Source: Acorus gramineus (taxonomy: Eukaryota > Streptophyta > Magnoliopsida > Acorales > Acoraceae). From it: DNA of 64,000 nt. The DNA lies in the NCBI GenBank assembly GCA_030737835.1, contig CM060857.1, positions 14,953,496 through 15,017,495 of the forward strand, read 5' to 3'. Positions 62,820-64,000 of this stretch are shown in pieces. A program made the translations under genes and the position numbers. Under the pieces are notes generated by a model that ran no database searches, had not been told where the DNA came from, and saw only the letters and a list, made by a program, of their open reading frames with translations. Numbering within the stretch: the stretch's first letter is position 1; each line of letters begins with the position of its first letter.

Positions 62820-63242
62820 TTTTCTACCAAGATAAACCTATAACTTCATTAAATTTCACCAACTAAATGTATCAATGCAAACAAACCCAAATTTCCATCT
62901 TCAAAGTTCCCAGTAATGTCACAACTACTCATGATTATCTCTAATCCATTTTATAATATTTATTTTAAAAAAGAAAAAAATCATGAAATATTTTCTAATA
63001 AAATTAAATATAATATATGACATGGATATCCATTTTTATATTATGAATTATTATCACCCAACAAAATCACAGCAGACAGAGGAGAAACAAAACGGGTGCA
63101 AAATAAAAAAAAAAAGTCTTTTCTACAAATATTCCCCCATCTCACAAAAGAAAAGCAAACGAACCTTTTTTTTTTCTCTCCCCCTCAAAAAGAAGAAGAA
63201 AAAAAAGGGCTCTTTATCAATCTCTCTCGAATTGAAGGGGGT

Positions 63243-63273
<31 letters not shown>

Positions 63274-63596
63274 CAATTGATAATCTTTGCCAGTGATTGT
63301 TTGAAATTCGTGTTTCATGCATTCCTTTCGTTGATCTTTCTCTCTCTCTGTTACTTTTTTTTTTTTTTTTTTGTATCCTGTTCAATCTTTTGTTCCTTTT
63401 TAAATAAAAACATAAACAATTCCCGCGTGTCGTGTTTTAGGGATTTGTCTGTTGTGGATCCGATCCCGGAAGAAGACCCACTCATTCATTCACCTCCATT
63501 AAAGAGAGAGAAGAATCAAAAGCCGATCTTTTTCTATATTTTGGGTTTCGATTCATCTCCGCCGCTGATTGATCCTGACCGTCGGTGTCGCCTGAG
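62820..63596. other. Promoter and leader of the ankyrin gene
   Basis: AT-rich then pyrimidine- and GA-rich sequence, with a (GA)n run at about 63244-63270 and a T run at about 63355-63372, typical of a plant 5' leader region. A leader intron is possible but cannot be fixed. The 293-codon open frame from 62983 is out of frame with the ankyrin protein and not real. Confidence 0.5.
63244..63270. repeat. (GA)n microsatellite in the ankyrin-gene leader region
   Basis: An uninterrupted GA run of about 13 units, 327 bp upstream of the start codon. Confidence 0.9.
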
Positions 63597-64000
63597 ATGG
63601 CGACCGTCGACGCCTCAAAGTACGCCCACAGCCCGGTCCACAAGGCCGTGGCGACCCGCGACCACGCTTTGCTCCGCCGCGCCCTCGCCGCCCTCCCGCG
63701 CCTCCGTGACCCGTCCGAGATCCGCACCGAAGCCGACTCCGTCGCCGAGGAGGCCAAGGCCGACGCGATCTCCGCCGTCATCGACCGCCGCGACGTCCCC
63801 GGCCGGGAGACCCCCCTCCACCTCGCCGTCCGCCTCGGTGACCGCGCCTCGGCCGAGATGCTGATGGCGGCGGGCGCGGACTGGTCCCTCCAGAACGAGA
63901 GCGGGTGGAGCGCGCTCCAGGAGGCGATCTGCGCGCGCGAGGAGGCGCTCGCGTCGGTGATCGTGCGGCACTACCAGCCCCTCGCGTGGGCCAAGTGGTG
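63597..64000 (+). CDS. Ankyrin-repeat protein, ANKRD13/GPCR-chaperone type (5' part)
   Basis: Partial: 134 codons, then the window ends. It starts MATVDASKYAHSPVHKAVAT, runs through an ankyrin block with VIDRRDVPGRETPLHLAVRL and MLMAAGADWSLQNESGWSAL, and continues QEAICAREEA and VRHYQPLAWAKW. This is the N-terminus of the plant ANKRD13-like family, in which the ankyrin repeats are followed by a GPCR-chaperone domain (and in animals act at membranes as chaperones or ubiquitin binders). That second domain should lie beyond 64000. Strong GC and C/G-ending codons contrast with the AT-rich upstream DNA. The start is supported by the family N-terminus. The cellular role in plants is not well defined. 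Confidence 0.9.
   Translation, partial: MATVDASKYAHSPVHKAVATRDHALLRRALAALPRLRDPSEIRTEADSVAEEAKADAISAVIDRRDVPGRETPLHLAVRLGDRASAEMLMAAGADWSLQNESGWSALQEAICAREEALASVIVRHYQPLAWAKW

Noticed and set aside
62983-63864. 293-codon open frame
   Set aside because: It runs through AT-rich promoter and leader sequence and enters the ankyrin gene out of frame.

Overview
This is a nuclear window from a flowering plant. Every recognisable protein is a plant family, introns are U-rich with GT-AG type borders, and the space between genes is very AT-rich and full of small DNA transposons. Several genes have strongly GC-rich exons (the UGT, the receptor kinase, thiazole kinase exon 1, the ankyrin gene, the AP2/ERF gene) beside AT-rich introns and spacers. 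In the thiazole kinase GC falls sharply from exon 1 to exon 2. This bimodal GC pattern points to a monocot, but the species cannot be named from the sequence.

Layout. 1-8.9 kb: repeats, with a broken FKF1/ADAGIO-like LOV-domain fragment (2.58 kb), a SINE, a hAT element and Mutator-type MITEs. 8.9-10.4 kb (-): an intronless UGT93-type (zeatin O-glucosyltransferase-like) gene. 10.5-21.5 kb: accessory DNA with a hAT element, Harbinger-like MITEs, a solo LTR, a hAT inserted in a MITE, and a MITE carrying a captured piece of a CIPK kinase. 21.5-22.2 kb (-): a two-exon GATA factor. 25.8-29.0 kb (-): hydroxyethylthiazole kinase (ThiM), two exons around a 2.3 kb intron. 31.3-36.4 kb (-): TFIIF beta subunit (RAP30), six exons, with an RTE-type LINE fossil in intron 5. 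36.4-45.8 kb: repeats, including a second SINE. 45.8-49.9 kb (+): an LRR receptor kinase of the MIK1/PXL type, with nested transposons in its single intron. 50.6-51.1 kb (-): a DREB2-type AP2/ERF gene with ABRE-like boxes upstream. 53.1-56.6 kb (+): ribosomal protein eL21, with a minisatellite in its intron. 57-63.6 kb: repeats. 63.6 kb to the end (+): the 5' part of an ankyrin-repeat ANKRD13-type gene.

The genes do not form a pathway or cluster. They are housekeeping genes (eL21, TFIIF beta, thiamin salvage) and regulatory or signalling genes (UGT, GATA, DREB2, MIK1) interleaved with MITEs. The most notable content is transposon biology. Several elements have clean target-site duplications, some are nested, and several sit within 100 bp of start codons or inside introns. 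No prokaryotic-style system, CRISPR array or rRNA/tRNA gene was seen.
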